From Perkinsela sp. pyNocScin1 (taxonomy: Eukaryota > Euglenozoa > Kinetoplastea > Prokinetoplastida > Perkinselidae), in NCBI GenBank assembly GCA_964019655.1, contig CAXHTR010000005.1, forward strand, positions 1,054,001-1,118,000: a DNA stretch of 64,000 nt, given 5' to 3'. A program made the translations under genes and the position numbers. Of this stretch, positions 1 to 10,993 are shown piece by piece. Below the pieces are notes generated by a model. That model made no database searches. It had not been told where the DNA came from and saw nothing but the letters and a program-made list of their open reading frames with translations. Numbering within the stretch: the first letter of the stretch is position 1; each line of letters opens with the position of its first letter.

Positions 1-430
1 TAGAAGTGAAGCATAGCAGCATGGGTGTATAAAATGACTCAACATTTTGTTGAGATTTGGCCCATTTATGAACTTCTGCCATTTCCGCTTTCCACTTTGC
101 CCACCCCTACAGTATCTGATACGCTATATTCTTACCCTCGACATCAACAATGTCAGATATGCCCTTACCATTGATGTCGATTATAGAACAGGAATGTGCT
201 GCAGATTGACGTTTGGGGATCGAATGACAAGCTTTTCCTCCTGTTCCCCGTAAGACCTGATTTTTTACGCATGTCAAAGGCTTTGATAACTTTTCGAATC
301 TGAGAGGAACTAGAGCTTTTTCTGTAAAAAGCGCAGGTACGAAATATTGGAGATAAGTCCGAAAAGTCGAGCATTCTGTGAAAATTATTCATATGCACGG
401 AGCTTCAGCGCATTTCGCACAGCGAAGAAC
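1..430. other. Non-coding left edge
   Basis: This lies downstream of the first minus-strand LRR gene copy. Only short unrelated ORFs occur here, with no LRR motif, repeat or RNA gene that I can recognise. Confidence 0.4.
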
Positions 431-1401
431 CTACATTGAAATTCCGGCAGGAATGTCAGCGAAAAATTGTTGTTCCTTCAATCGTTGCGCCCTTTCCTTC
501 TCTTCTTCCATTCTGAGCAGGAAGGACATGCAATGCCGTCCCAGCTCGTCCACAACCATTTCCAAAGGGTTATCACGAAGGAACACGACAGGCATCGCAC
601 GCCGCGGAATAACAGCGGTCCCTGAAAATAAGTTTTCCTCGGCACAGAGCTCTCGGAGTGCATCCGGTGGATTCTCTAAAACGAATTGGCCACTCAGATT
701 ATTGCCTTCGAGCGCTAACCACTCCAATTTCGGCGGGAGTCGATCGAGGCTGATGCTCCCTGTAAAGCAGTTCTCGCACAGATTGAGGAACTCAAGCGAA
801 TTCGGGAGATTTCGTAAATTTAAACTGCCGGAAAGCACATTGTCCGATAGGTTGAGGGTCGCGAGTTTTTTTGGTAGAGCGGTCAGTTGAATACTTCAAG
901 CGAAAGTTCCTGAAGATTTTTCGGCAAGGATATCAGCTGTACACTGCCAGAAAAATCATTTGCCTCCAAGTCCAAGTCTTTCATAGCCGAGGGTAAGCGG
1001 CGAAGGTCTACAGTACCATTGAGCTTGAGGAATGCCAGATTGAGATACGAAAGCTGCGAGGGGAGCGCACTTGTGTCAAGCGTGCCGTAGGCAGACTGTA
1101 TCTCTTCCTTTTCGAAAACATGCGTAAAGGTTTCGATGCGCTCTGGCAAATAGGAGAGGTTGAGAGTGCCCGAAATAGAGTGGAAGATCTCAATATAGAC
1201 GACGCGGCGCCTTCCGTTGCACTTAACACCACGCCACTTGCACACGTCCTTGTACGCGCCTGTTGCGTTCTTAAAATCTTCAGATGATGCACTGTCCAGT
1301 GCATCGAAGAGAAGCTCCATGCGTTCCTGATCGGAGAGCGAATTCAGTTCCAGATGGCATGTGTGTCTATCTGGTCCGAGAAGGAGTGATGATACGTTCA
1401 T
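431..1401 (-). pseudogene. Type A2 LRR protein gene, broken by a frameshift
   Basis: The first 172 codons begin MNVSSLLLGPDRHT (start context ctcaaATG), contain the 'SLSDQERMELLFDAL' segment, the CKWRGVKCNGRRRV cap and three LRRs, and end in a stop at 883-885. The rest of the gene continues in another frame from about 890 as 'QLTALPKKLATLNLSDNVLSG' down to a C-cap 'MVVDELGRH' and a Glu/Lys/Arg-rich tail. At the junction roughly half an LRR is missing, so a small frame-changing deletion is the likely cause. Downstream repeats are well preserved, so inactivation looks recent. A sequencing error could fake the shift but not the missing half-repeat. Confidence 0.8.
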
Positions 1402-1786
1402 TTGAGTTTTAAAAATAAAATTTGCAGATGGAGTAACTAAAAAACGTGATAAGGAAAGATGCGGTAAATATGGGCCATGACCGAAGGATGGGCTACAGAG
1501 GATTGGCTATTGAGCAACTTCATGCGACTCGACTTAAAGGTAGATACATGAAATTTTGACAAACTATCTGCAACTGAGTAGTGGACTCTTTGAGTGGACC
1601 AAAATTTATGTGTAAAGCTTTCCGCACTCTTACTCAACTATCATAGCTCGCATGATTCATTAAAGAAATAGGAAGAATGCCCACAATAAAGATTTGGGTA
1701 TATAGCAACCACATTCCTTATGATCAATATTCTTATTCGATCTAAGGTACAATATGCGCATAAATATTTTTTAGTTCGTGTGGTGT

Positions 1787-2707
1787 TCAACGACTGGTCG
1801 GATGCGTCATCTCACGCTGATCTTCGAGTATCTCTTTTTCCCAAGGGTGTGTGTTCCCGCATTCGTCGACGACGGCAGGACAAAGGCTATAAAAGAGGCA
1901 ATGCATTTTTCTTTCACCTACATCCCGAGGGAGAACGATTCTCCCTTTCTTATCCCACTTATTACCCCACATTCGCAAATCCTGAAGATTTGGCGGTACA
2001 TCGAGAAGGCAAAAGTCCCCTTCAAATTCATTCTCGTCAAGAGCAAGATAAATGAGGGTTTCGGGCAGCTTTTCGATAAAAATCGAACCAGATAGCGAGT
2101 TCTGGTTGAAAAAAAGTCTCTCAATTTTCGACGGGAGATGGTTGAGTGATACTTCTCCGCTAAACGCATTCTCACTAGCATCGAGCCTCATGATCGATGC
2201 AGGCAAAGAGGTTAGATCTAAACTTCCGCTGAAAGAGTTATTGTGAATGTATATCTCGTGTAATTTTTCCGGAAATGATCTCAAGTCCACAGACCCGTGA
2301 AGCTTATTCCAAGCGACATCAAAAACAATAAGGCTATGAGGTAGCACTGACGGGTCCAACGTTCCGTGAAGATTGGAAGAAACTCCTGTCTGAAAGACTG
2401 TGACTCTTGGCGGAATGAATTCGAATGGAAACTGCTTGTCACTGATATGCGAGCCATGTATTTTGATTTCCGAAACAGAATCGCCTATGCACTTGATATA
2501 ATTCCATTCACTGATATCATTGAAGTTTCCGTTTTCGTCCCGAATGGACGCATCATTATCTGTGCGTATCCCATCGAAGAGAATTTCCATCAGTGCCTGG
2601 TCTGAGAGCAAGCTGTAATCGATGCGGCCGAGTGATGGGTCGGCAGTCAAGATGTGCGACATAAACGGAAACATTGAAGTTGATGAACAGAGGAATAAGA
2701 TATTCAT
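1787..2707 (-). CDS. Secreted LRR protein, type A1
   Basis: This encodes 306 residues. The reading frame extends 10 codons upstream to an ATG at 2737, but the ATG at 2707 (context cccaaaATG) directly precedes the hydrophobic leader MNILFLCSSTSMFPFMSHIL and is preferred. After the leader come ADPSLGRID, 'SDQALMEILFDGI', 'DENGNFNDISEWNYIKC', the subgroup signature QFPFEFIPP and about six LRRs. The end is the C-cap AVVDECGNTHPWE with a short charged tail. No transmembrane or GPI-type tail is visible, so a secreted soluble protein is inferred. Ligand unknown. Confidence 0.88.
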   Translation of the reverse strand: MNILFLCSSTSMFPFMSHILTADPSLGRIDYSLLSDQALMEILFDGIRTDNDASIRDENGNFNDISEWNYIKCIGDSVSEIKIHGSHISDKQFPFEFIPPRVTVFQTGVSSNLHGTLDPSVLPHSLIVFDVAWNKLHGSVDLRSFPEKLHEIYIHNNSFSGSLDLTSLPASIMRLDASENAFSGEVSLNHLPSKIERLFFNQNSLSGSIFIEKLPETLIYLALDENEFEGDFCLLDVPPNLQDLRMWGNKWDKKGRIVLPRDVGERKMHCLFYSLCPAVVDECGNTHPWEKEILEDQREMTHPTSR

Positions 2708-2804
2708 TTTGGGCTGTGGACACGAACGCCCAGCCATAATGGCTGAAAAAAAAACTCATTCGCTTGAAATGCCATGAAATATGCTTATCAATGAAATTCC
2801 AAGG

Positions 2805-3615
2805 CTATGGGATCTCCAAAAATAAGTCCTTCCCATCGACGTCAACAATCGCGCCAAAATTCTTTTTGAGAAAATGAATGTACCGCAGACCGACGCTCAG
2901 GATTCGAATGATCAGCCGCCACTGCTGCTATCCCCGCACACTCGAGCTCCACTGAGGTCACGCGATTCGGCAGATTTTCAAAATTCACAGGGCCCTCAGA
3001 ATCGTTATGCGAGAAGTGCAGCGTCGATATGCTCGGTGGTAAATCTTAAAAGTCGATTGCCCCGTGAAAATTGTTCTGATGCACTGAAACAAAAAGCATC
3101 TTGCGCGGCAGCGCACCAACGTTGAGCGTCCCCTCAAAATTATTTGAGGCAATGGTCACGCACTTCATTCCCTCGGGGGCCCTCTCGATGGCGAATGTCC
3201 CGCTGAGATTTTTCGTGCCCACGTCCAAGTCACTGAGCGTCTGTGGAAGCAGACTCGTCTCGAGCGTGCCGTACAAATGCATGCACGGCATGTCGAGCTC
3301 TTGGACGCTTGGCGGTAGCCATCAAAAGTCTATGCTCCCATGTGGCCCAATGATCGCTTCGACTGGCTCCCAATCATCTCCAAAGAGGGCAAAGCCCACG
3401 TCTATACAGAGCGAGATGACCTCCACACGGCCATCATCCCCGATGTCGACACCCGCCCATGTCGCAATGTCGCGAAAATTGCCTTCAGTATCTTTCAGGT
3501 TGGAAAGGTTGTGAATTTCGCCAACGAGGAGCTCCATGAGGGTCTGTTCTGACATTGAGCTTAGGTCAAAACGACCAGCGTATGGGATGTCTGCTATCTA
3601 TAATAAGTTTATCAT
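2805..3615 (-). pseudogene. Type A LRR protein gene with three in-frame stops
   Basis: A start in good context (tcaaATG, 3615) gives MINLL, then TAG (3598-3600). The same frame continues IADIPYAGRFDLSSMSEQTLMELLV and through the cap to GSIDF, then TGA (3322-3324). It resumes at once with WLPPSVQEL and runs to GAIDF, then TAA (3046-3048), again resuming with DLPPSISTL. About 190 codons therefore keep one frame despite three different stops. A late frameshift near 2865 separates the body from a C-cap-like AIVDVDGKD ending at 2805. Most simply this is an old pseudogene; the frame retention is odd and is discussed in the findings. Confidence 0.75.
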
Positions 3616-3731
3616 TTGATTTGAAAAGCGATGAAAAGTGCACTGTGCCTTTCACTGACATCGAAAATCCCTCCAGTTCATCAATCTATCACTATTTCTC
3701 TCTTTTACACGAAATTTCATTCTTTCTATAC

Positions 3732-4763
3732 CTATGAAGGCGGTGGCACACCCCCAGCGTGCTTGTCGATGAGCTTCTGCTTGTTCGCCATGACATAGCT
3801 CTTGAACTCATCGGCGGACATGCGGCCCAGCACAAAGTCGCTCACAAAGACTTCTTTGCCGTCTGGGCCAACGACCATCTCGACGCCGCTGCACTTGAGG
3901 GACAGAGTCATCCACGCGCGCTTGACCACCACTGCCTTGCCGTGGAGCATGTTGAAGTTCATGACGATGTTCTTGAGGGCCTTGGGCGGCTTGGTCAGGC
4001 GGAACTTGCCCCGGAACTGGTTGGTGCTCAGAAATATATTTTCCATGCTGTCTGGCAGGTGGTTGACGTCCACTTCGCCTGACAGGGCGTTATCCGAGAG
4101 CTCAAGTTTCTTGATGTGCTTGGGCAGGTGGCACAGGTCGACGCTCCCCGACAGCCAGTTGTGGTCGAGTTCGAGCACGCACATGTCCACCGGGAGCTTG
4201 TCGAGCGCGATGGACCCGCTAAAATTGTTGTGATCCGCGCACAGCGTGGTCATTCCCTCAGGAAGCGCCTCGAGATTGACACTCCCGTGAAATTTGTTGC
4301 GGGAGATGCGAAATCTGACGAGGAGGCGCGGGAGCCGGGTGAAATCCACCGTGCCGCTCATTTTCTCATTCATCAGCACAAAGTGACAGAGAGAGTCTGG
4401 GAGGCTGCTCGTCGGCAGTTTGCCCTCAAGGAGCTCAAAATCGTTGGCCTCGAAGATCATGATGTTCCGCGGCATGTAGGTGAAGTCGAGCGTGCCCGCC
4501 ATTGGCCGGACTGTGCGGGAGTTCCACTGCAGGCGGCGAATCTGCTGCGCCTGGCTGCAGGCGAGCCCGCGCCACGAGCTCGGCCCGATCTTGCCAGGCG
4601 GTGGGCACACGCTGAGGAACGATCCGCGCTTGTCTTTCCACTGGGCTTTCGTTTGCGGGGTGAGGTCTCTGACGAAGAACTCCATGAGCATCTGCTCGGA
4701 CATGACAAGTTCGAGGTTATCTCGTGAAGTGTCAGCGGTTAAGAGAGCGTGAAGCAGGAGCAT
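3732..4763 (-). CDS. Secreted LRR protein, type A
   Basis: This encodes 343 residues. The open frame extends upstream only through a non-ATG codon. The first ATG (4763) opens the leader MLLLHALLTADTS. The family motif appears as 'VMSEQMLMEFFVRDL'. The cap is longer than usual, with two cysteines (SVCPPPGK, SWRGLACSQ). About seven LRRs follow. The C-terminus replaces the usual cap with VVGPDGKEV and a charged tail ending GGVPPPS. The gene is visibly more GC-rich than its neighbours, which may reflect a different recent history. Confidence 0.85.
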   Translation of the reverse strand: MLLLHALLTADTSRDNLELVMSEQMLMEFFVRDLTPQTKAQWKDKRGSFLSVCPPPGKIGPSSWRGLACSQAQQIRRLQWNSRTVRPMAGTLDFTYMPRNIMIFEANDFELLEGKLPTSSLPDSLCHFVLMNEKMSGTVDFTRLPRLLVRFRISRNKFHGSVNLEALPEGMTTLCADHNNFSGSIALDKLPVDMCVLELDHNWLSGSVDLCHLPKHIKKLELSDNALSGEVDVNHLPDSMENIFLSTNQFRGKFRLTKPPKALKNIVMNFNMLHGKAVVVKRAWMTLSLKCSGVEMVVGPDGKEVFVSDFVLGRMSADEFKSYVMANKQKLIDKHAGGVPPPS

Positions 4764-5391
4764 GTTAATGGAAGATATTTCGAAACAGTTAAAAAAGAAC
4801 GTGAGGCAAATGCGGGAAGATAGCAAAAGGGTTGGAGTCCCTCGATGATAGCGCAAACATAGACTACAAGAGACCTCAAGTTGGAGGTCAGCAGTCTGTG
4901 ATCAGGCATGAAGATCATTTTGGCTGTACGTTTTGTGTTCTTACGATTGCACATATCATTGATTCGCAGCCTATATCAACCTTTTGAATATTCTGGACTG
5001 ACAGACCCATTTTAACTCTTCAAATTTTTGGTTGGCCCTATATTCAAGCTAAGTCATTTCAGTAACCCCCCCCAGTCTTGATTGCTGAGAGAGATTTACC
5101 GATGATAAATGGTTCTCCATGGTCGTAGACTCTTTGACTGGCCCTATAAAACTTTCAAGCCCTTGACAATGCCTTTTTTCTGAGGTTGCGAAAAGCAGCC
5201 CGAGACAGTCAAATTTGAATCTTTGTATTCCCTGCAAAGCATGCATCGATAACTTCTGCCTCGCTTCTTTCATCAGTGCATAGAACGGTTAACTATCGAC
5301 GTTGCCACATCTTGACGAACGCTGTCTGGTAACCGCATATAATCTCTCTGCTATTTATTTCTCTATCGCTGATGGTTTTCCTCCTTGGATT
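4764..5391. other. Intergenic region
   Basis: No gene can be supported here. Short overlapping ORFs lack any family motif. A C-run sits near 5066. Confidence 0.4.
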
Positions 5392-6078
5392 TCATCTTTG
5401 TAACCCCAATAAATTCAACGTAATGCGCGCGTCTACGGGTGTGTCATCCACTGACTCAACCCCCACTGGCACGCGATTGTCCGAAAGATCCAAGTCCCGA
5501 AATGTCGCTGGCAGCGCGCTGTTATCGACAATGACACGTTCAATGCTATTCACGCCAAAATTGAGTGCGCGAAGCTTTGGCGGTAGATCGAAGAGACACA
5601 AAGTTCCCCAAATCGAGTTTCGCCAGCAGTCGAGGTGCTCGAGGCCTCGTGGGAGGCTCGGAATGTCGAATTCTCCACGGATGCGACACCGTGACAGGAT
5701 GCATCTCTGGAGATCTCGCGGAAGCATTCGAGTGTCGACAGCAGTGTCTAAAATCTGATCACTGAGGTCCAGTTGCCGCACCGTCGGCGGAAACCACTCG
5801 TATCGCTTTATTATTGCGTAGAAAAAGGGATATGCGTCACAATTCTTCGTTGCCCACAAGACGAACGTGATCTCGCCACTATCGCAGTGCACGTTGCGCC
5901 ACTGGCAGGGCTTATCGGCCTCGATGTTTGGTTGATTCAGCCGCTCACGGAGGGATTTTTGAATATCATCTGCGTCCTCGACGCCGAGAACTCGAAGCAT
6001 GCATTGTGTTTGATAGGCGTTCATCTGCTGATACTCGTCGGGTACTTCGCTACACAGTATGAAGTGAAAGAGGTTCAT
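5392..6078 (-). CDS. Short secreted LRR protein, type B
   Basis: This encodes 228 residues with the leader MNLFHFILCSEVPD. An N-terminal helical stretch (QMNAYQTQCMLRVL) is followed by the cap CQWRNVHCDSG at about residues 58-68. The first strand, YEWFPPTVRQLDLS, leads into about four irregular LRRs (RMLPRDLQRCILSRC, PSLPRGLEHLDCWRN, FDLPPKLRALNFGVN). The C-terminal 'IERVIVDNSALPATFRDLDL' matches the type B terminal repeat. It has no VVDENG cap and no membrane tail. Confidence 0.83.
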   Translation of the reverse strand: MNLFHFILCSEVPDEYQQMNAYQTQCMLRVLGVEDADDIQKSLRERLNQPNIEADKPCQWRNVHCDSGEITFVLWATKNCDAYPFFYAIIKRYEWFPPTVRQLDLSDQILDTAVDTRMLPRDLQRCILSRCRIRGEFDIPSLPRGLEHLDCWRNSIWGTLCLFDLPPKLRALNFGVNSIERVIVDNSALPATFRDLDLSDNRVPVGVESVDDTPVDARITLNLLGLQR

Positions 6079-6174
6079 TCACAAAGAAAGTAAACTGAAA
6101 AGAATGAAAATATGATTCAAAATGAAAAACTCTGAAAATGCGGATTGCCACACTTACTCCGCTTGGCCCTCTTC

Positions 6175-6914
6175 TCAGAGCGTTATCCGCTTGTCCAAGC
6201 TCGTACCACCGAAAATCTTGATCTTGGTATTTTTCATTCGGGCTGTGTGCAGTGTCGCACGCTCGAGGGACGCCGGAATCACCTCATTGTTCACAATGAT
6301 AGTATGAAAATGGTTCTCACGCAGTGAGAGAATGTGGAGGCGTTCTGGGAGCGATGTGCGCCGCAGGACACCCGTAAAAAGGTTCTTCGCCATCTTGAGG
6401 ACAACCAAACGCTGTGGGAGGTGCTGCGCATCAAAGACGCCGCGGAGCCGGCAGGAGCTCAGGTCCACGGTTTCGAGCATTCGCGGGAGGCTGCGCGTCG
6501 ATAGCTGCGTGGCGATGGGGAACTCACTGATGTCGACGATCTCGAGCGACGGCGGGAGTCAGAGGAGCTGGATGCTGAGCGTGGGCTCACCTTCGATCGC
6601 ATGCGTCAGTTTGTTCGCCCACGATAGGGTCAATATAGTCTCGTGCACATCGCAGAAGATACCCCGCCCATTGCACGGCTTTTCGGCATTTTCAGCGCGC
6701 TCAATGAGGCCCTGGGCGAGAAGAAGTCTACTGATGTTCCCACGTGGATAAGAGGCGTCAAGGAGCTCGTACATGCACATTTTTTGCATATGTTTTTCTT
6801 TATCGGTGTTCGCGTCGTTGACGATGTCATCGCGAGTAAGGATGGGGCTTGCTTGAAAAATGAACTTAAAATCTTGCGCTCATCTGCAGCACAAAGGTAG
6901 ACTAAACTAAACAT
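6175..6914 (-). pseudogene. Type B LRR gene with a frameshift and an in-frame TGA
   Basis: A leader-like start, MFSLVYLCAADERK (ATG 6914), is out of frame with the following DDIVNDANTDKEKHMQKMCMYELLD, so there is a frameshift near 6830. The cap PCNGRGIFCDVHE follows. At 6559-6561 an in-frame TGA sits between SIQLL and LPPSLEIVDIS, where paralogues have W or F (WLPPS, WFPPT). The same frame then runs cleanly through three LRRs to 6175. The body is well conserved, so decay looks recent. Confidence 0.75.
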
Positions 6915-6991
6915 GGTCACGATGTGAAATGTATGCACTGTGATAAAACTTCGTATTATCATTATATCTTATAACTCACAGTAGGCATTGA

Positions 6992-7999
6992 CTATTTTCG
7001 CTCACAAACACCAGTAATATCTCCCGACATATTCAGAGTGCACACGTACGCTTCACCATTCTCATCGACGGCACCTTCAATGTCATTATTGTACATCTCA
7101 AGGGTGACTGGTAGTGCTGAGTGCAACACTGCAACGCCAGTAAGCGAATTTCGCTGGACTTGGAGGTATTGAACGTTGGACATTGGACAGCGAACTTGTA
7201 ACTCCCCTGAAAAATTGTTGTCGTTTAGAGCTATTACCCGCATAGCCTCTGAGACGTTGTCGATGATGATGCTGCCAATAATTTGGTTAAACGAAAGATC
7301 AAGCTCTCGCAGCGAGGCTGGAAGTTCTTGGAGGGATACACTTCCGCAAAAAAGATTGTGTGAAAGACGTAGCACTTCTAACTTACCTGGAAGGCTATCG
7401 AGTGATATGGGCCCCAGGAACCGATTGGACTGCAAGTCGAGGAGCTTGATCGTAGCTGGCAGCGCACTGAGGCACACACTTCCACGAAACGCATTCGTAC
7501 TAAGATGAACGGTGTGGATATTGGGTGGAAGGCTGCTTAAATTTACGAATCCATAAAAATAGGTGTTGACAACGAGCAATTCCTCAAGGCCTTCAGGTAG
7601 GCTTTCTGTGCAGAGCCTCCCTTCGACATCTGACGGGGCAATTGTAATGGTTTTGACCGTAAGGGGAATGTATTTGAGATTAAGCGTTCCATCGAGAGCG
7701 CCGAAGTTGATGTCAATGAGCTCCTCGTTCTCATCACACACATTTCTATCCCAGTCACAGCAATCTGTAAAGTTTCCCTCTTCATCGAGAAAATCGTCTA
7801 CGGAGTACTCAGATACATCTTGGATTACGAGTTCCATGCGAGCTTGTTGTGTGAGTGAGAACGTGTCGAAGCGGCCGAGCTGGATATCACTTGATGAGAG
7901 AAGCTGGACGAGTCGGAGCATGTATAAGTAAATTAAGAGAAAAGTGAAGCAAATAGGGCCCATAGATAAGTGCGATTCTTCTCGATCCTCGTTGATCAT
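6992..7999 (-). CDS. Secreted LRR protein, type A
   Basis: From the first ATG this gives 335 residues. ATGs at 7963 (MGPICFTFLLIYLY) or at MLRLVQLLSSS are equally plausible starts, because the hydrophobic leader begins only there. Next come SDIQLGRFD, 'SLTQQARMELVIQDV', the cap CCDWDRNVCDENEE and about seven LRRs with typical GSVSLQELP units. The C-terminus is EGAVDENGEAYVC plus a short tail. It is the last minus-strand gene before the divergent strand switch. Confidence 0.87.
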   Translation of the reverse strand: MINEDREESHLSMGPICFTFLLIYLYMLRLVQLLSSSDIQLGRFDTFSLTQQARMELVIQDVSEYSVDDFLDEEGNFTDCCDWDRNVCDENEELIDINFGALDGTLNLKYIPLTVKTITIAPSDVEGRLCTESLPEGLEELLVVNTYFYGFVNLSSLPPNIHTVHLSTNAFRGSVCLSALPATIKLLDLQSNRFLGPISLDSLPGKLEVLRLSHNLFCGSVSLQELPASLRELDLSFNQIIGSIIIDNVSEAMRVIALNDNNFSGELQVRCPMSNVQYLQVQRNSLTGVAVLHSALPVTLEMYNNDIEGAVDENGEAYVCTLNMSGDITGVCERK

Positions 8000-10054
8000 A
8001 AATGGCTGCTAAATTTTTCGTCAAAGTAGCCTCTAGAAAATTCATGTCCACAGTTTTTTTTTTTGCGAATAAGTAACACTGGAAATCTGTTTGATCTCAT
8101 GATGTCTTAAAGTTCTGTCATTGAAGAAATGGTACTGAAGATTCATAGAGGCTAATAATCAGTCTATCCTCTCTGGGAGATGATTTATCTCCAAATGCAC
8201 GTGGCTTTGCATCAAACACTTGTAGATTTTATTTGATACTTGTGTGCACAGATCGCTTCACCATGTATCTGAGACTAAAACTCGACGAATGCACATTTTT
8301 CTGCAGCGTATCTTTCCCTTAGTGACTTTGGTTCATATCAAATAGGAAAAAGTTTAGCGAAGAATGGGTAACGCTCCAAAGCTTCATATGTTTTCTTACA
8401 TTTGATCTCGTTTCTTACTCGTACTTCTACACTGTAAAAGTAATGCAAAAGCGTTATCACTCTTCAAGGTAGTGCTTCCTTTGCACCAAATCAGGGGTTC
8501 TTTAAATTGGGTGATTCACCTAAAATAGATCCTTCTCGACATTGAATACAATGCCTGTCTCTTTTACCTGAAAAACATTTGTAAGATGCATTTGAAACTA
8601 GAAATTCAATGTGGTCCACCCTGATTTTGTCATTCCAAGGAAATCGAACAAGCTTAGAATCACTTCTTCTAGAATGATTCTATCCATTCTTACGGGATTT
8701 AAATAATCTTTCCCTCTTGACGCATGTTCTGTACGAAAACTCTTCAATCTTACTGAATTCCGGCCTACTATCATACGATCTTCTTCTGTATCATGAGAAT
8801 TCCAAAGTTATAGGCTTACAAAAATGAGCACTTCTTCATTTGAGAACTTGAAAAGTAAATATGAGGCTCGTAGTAACATTTGATGGCATTCTGTACACTT
8901 ATGACGAAGCGTGCTGCAGTACTCAAAACGGGGGCTATGCGACTGATGTTTCGTGTAATTCAATGACGATTTTTCTAAGCAAGAGACGATGAAACATGAA
9001 CTAAAGCGCAAGATTCTCATAAACTTGGACTGTGTAGACGGAAGGCTGAAAAAAATTATCAACCATTCTAAGCATCGGCTACGCCCCAGTGCGTCCTGTG
9101 CCTTGAATCTAGTGCTATATTTTTATAGCTAGGGAAATGATTGAGAGTCTTGATCACTGTGCGAGAAAATTAGATCGTCGCCGGCCTGACTCTCATCAAG
9201 CACTGTCCCGTATAAGATCTCGTGTATTTCATCGAGCTAAATCAACTGGGAAATACACTTTTTTCTATGTAACTGATGGATGTTGCAATTGCGGCTATAA
9301 TCGACGCCCATGAAGTAGAGATGCTTTCTTTAAAAACCTACTTTCGCTGTTGAACTATACTGCAGTCGTCACTAGCTATTCTCAGCACTAGATACCTAGA
9401 ATAGCCCACCCAATCACACTTTGTGCAAATTGAAAGTCACTTACAGTGCGATTCCCGTCAAGCAGAGAGCTAGTGAAGAGTCACGCACAGTGCGGTTTTC
9501 ACTGTCTCAATCTTCGCTGTGTTTTTGGAACAATAGTAATTTGGAGCTTTGCCAATTTTTGGTCTTTTAAATTAGATAAACGCGCATATGCTGCTAAATT
9601 CTATCTAATATTTTTGAAGAAATAAGATTTTTCAATACATGTACTAATTTCGCGGCTTTGCGTGACTGGATGGGTTGCGTATCCATTTGCATATTTCATG
9701 ATGAAGATTCAAAGTTTTCAACAAGCTTATCTCTTATTAAATATCATAACTCATGTTCTTGTTCAATGCTTGTACAGCATTTGTGAACCTGTCATCACCA
9801 CCAGCGCATCTTAATTACAGTTAAAGGCAAATCCTTCAACTCTTTATACAGAAGAAAGGTAGCATATCACTCCATAATAACCTAAGTAGGGGCATAAGAA
9901 ATACGAAAAAATGAATATGTATGCACGAAGTTGATGCTTTGAGATGCTATTTACGCAGTGTGCAGTCTTGCGTTTCAGGGTAAAGCTATGGCAAAGAGCA
10001 ATGCGCATCATGTAATTTTTGTACACCTCTCATTCTGCAGATATATTCAATCAA
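8000..10054. other. Divergent strand-switch region without recognised genes
   Basis: Two kilobases separate the minus-strand block on the left from the plus-strand block on the right. I see no LRR motif, no long ORF and no tRNA-like cloverleaf. By analogy with kinetoplastids, a divergent switch would be a transcription start region. That role is inference; no conserved promoter element is recognisable. Confidence 0.5.
10021..10040 (+). promoter_or_regulatory. Candidate trans-splice acceptor
   Basis: A pyrimidine-rich run (cacctctcattctgcag) ends in AG at 10040, 14 bases before the ATG at 10055. It resembles a spliced-leader acceptor. This is pattern matching only; transcript data would be needed. 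Confidence 0.35.
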
Positions 10055-10879
10055 ATGTTTGAAACATACTTCAAGGGTAAGAGTCAATTTGAATCTGATA
10101 AAGAGGGGGTGCTTTTCATAGGTCAGTCAGGCAAAAATGAAATCGACTTTGATGTAGAAGCTATGTGGTTCATAGACCAGGTCGTAACTTCGTACAAAAT
10201 TTTCTGCAAAGAAGGAATCGAACTCGAAAGTGACATGAAAGTGAAACAGTTTCATGCTCATTTGTATCTACAGCTTGAAAAATCTATCAAAGAGTGCGAG
10301 GTATATGCGCATGAGCACCCTGAAGCGGCCACTCTCCATGGATTTAATGCTGTTAAGAACAACGAGAAGGATTTTGCACCGTATGCGAGCACTGGAATCA
10401 TTAAATTGCCAATGCTACCCGATGCTATTAATGTTTTCATGCAGCACTGGAATGAAGACCGTTTAGATAATAAGCAACATAACAAGCTTGTGCAGCGCAT
10501 TCTACCATACGCAACTTGCTGCGATTCAGTATCCGAGGAAATTGTGAAGCGCATTCCCGCCCTCATTGAGTATGCTATTCGCTGCATCACACTTGATGGC
10601 AAGGATGATAACTTCGAGTTTCCATGTCCTTATGCAATGAGTCTCAGCGTACGATCGAACGAAGCACTCGAGAATGCAAAATCTGAAATTGAGGATAAAT
10701 TTTATTCTTTCATCAGTCAATACTCGAAAGAGTTTGTGCATGATGCTTCACTCGCAACACTCAGTCCACATGATTATGGTCCGAAGACAACGGCGGGCTT
10801 CCACATCACAGTGGTCGGCGATCAGACTTACCTCGGAATGCTGGTGAATCCCGATAAACGTAAAGGATACTACACATAA
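10055..10879 (+). CDS. Unrecognised 274-residue protein (paralogue 1)
   Basis: The ATG at 10055 (tcaaATG) was chosen because it aligns exactly with the start of the paralogue at 10994; codons upstream of it are out of family. There is no leader and no LRR, so it is probably cytosolic. Conserved blocks shared with the paralogue are KEGxLFxG near residue 14, a D(F)D.E..W.(L/I)D helix, HNKLVQRILPYATCC, an acidic DG(K/E)D(D/E)N.EFP.PYA.S(L/V)SV..NEAL stretch, and the terminal block HDASLAT.SP..YGP.TT..FH(I/V)TVVG.QTYLG(I/M)LVNPDKR.GYY. I do not recognise the family. It is the first gene after a strand switch. Confidence 0.8.
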   Translation: MFETYFKGKSQFESDKEGVLFIGQSGKNEIDFDVEAMWFIDQVVTSYKIFCKEGIELESDMKVKQFHAHLYLQLEKSIKECEVYAHEHPEAATLHGFNAVKNNEKDFAPYASTGIIKLPMLPDAINVFMQHWNEDRLDNKQHNKLVQRILPYATCCDSVSEEIVKRIPALIEYAIRCITLDGKDDNFEFPCPYAMSLSVRSNEALENAKSEIEDKFYSFISQYSKEFVHDASLATLSPHDYGPKTTAGFHITVVGDQTYLGMLVNPDKRKGYYT

Positions 10880-10993
10880 GACATGGGTAGTCACACTTTT
10901 GAATCTCTTACCATAGAAATTAGCGTGTAGGCTGACCAAAATATCATTGTGTGGACCGTCACATGCAGATCATGATTATTTATCTATTCTACA

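Noticed and set aside
4116-4727. 203-codon plus-strand ORF opposite the LRR gene at 3732-4763
   Set aside because: It is a GC-rich antisense shadow; the LRR frame carries all family motifs.
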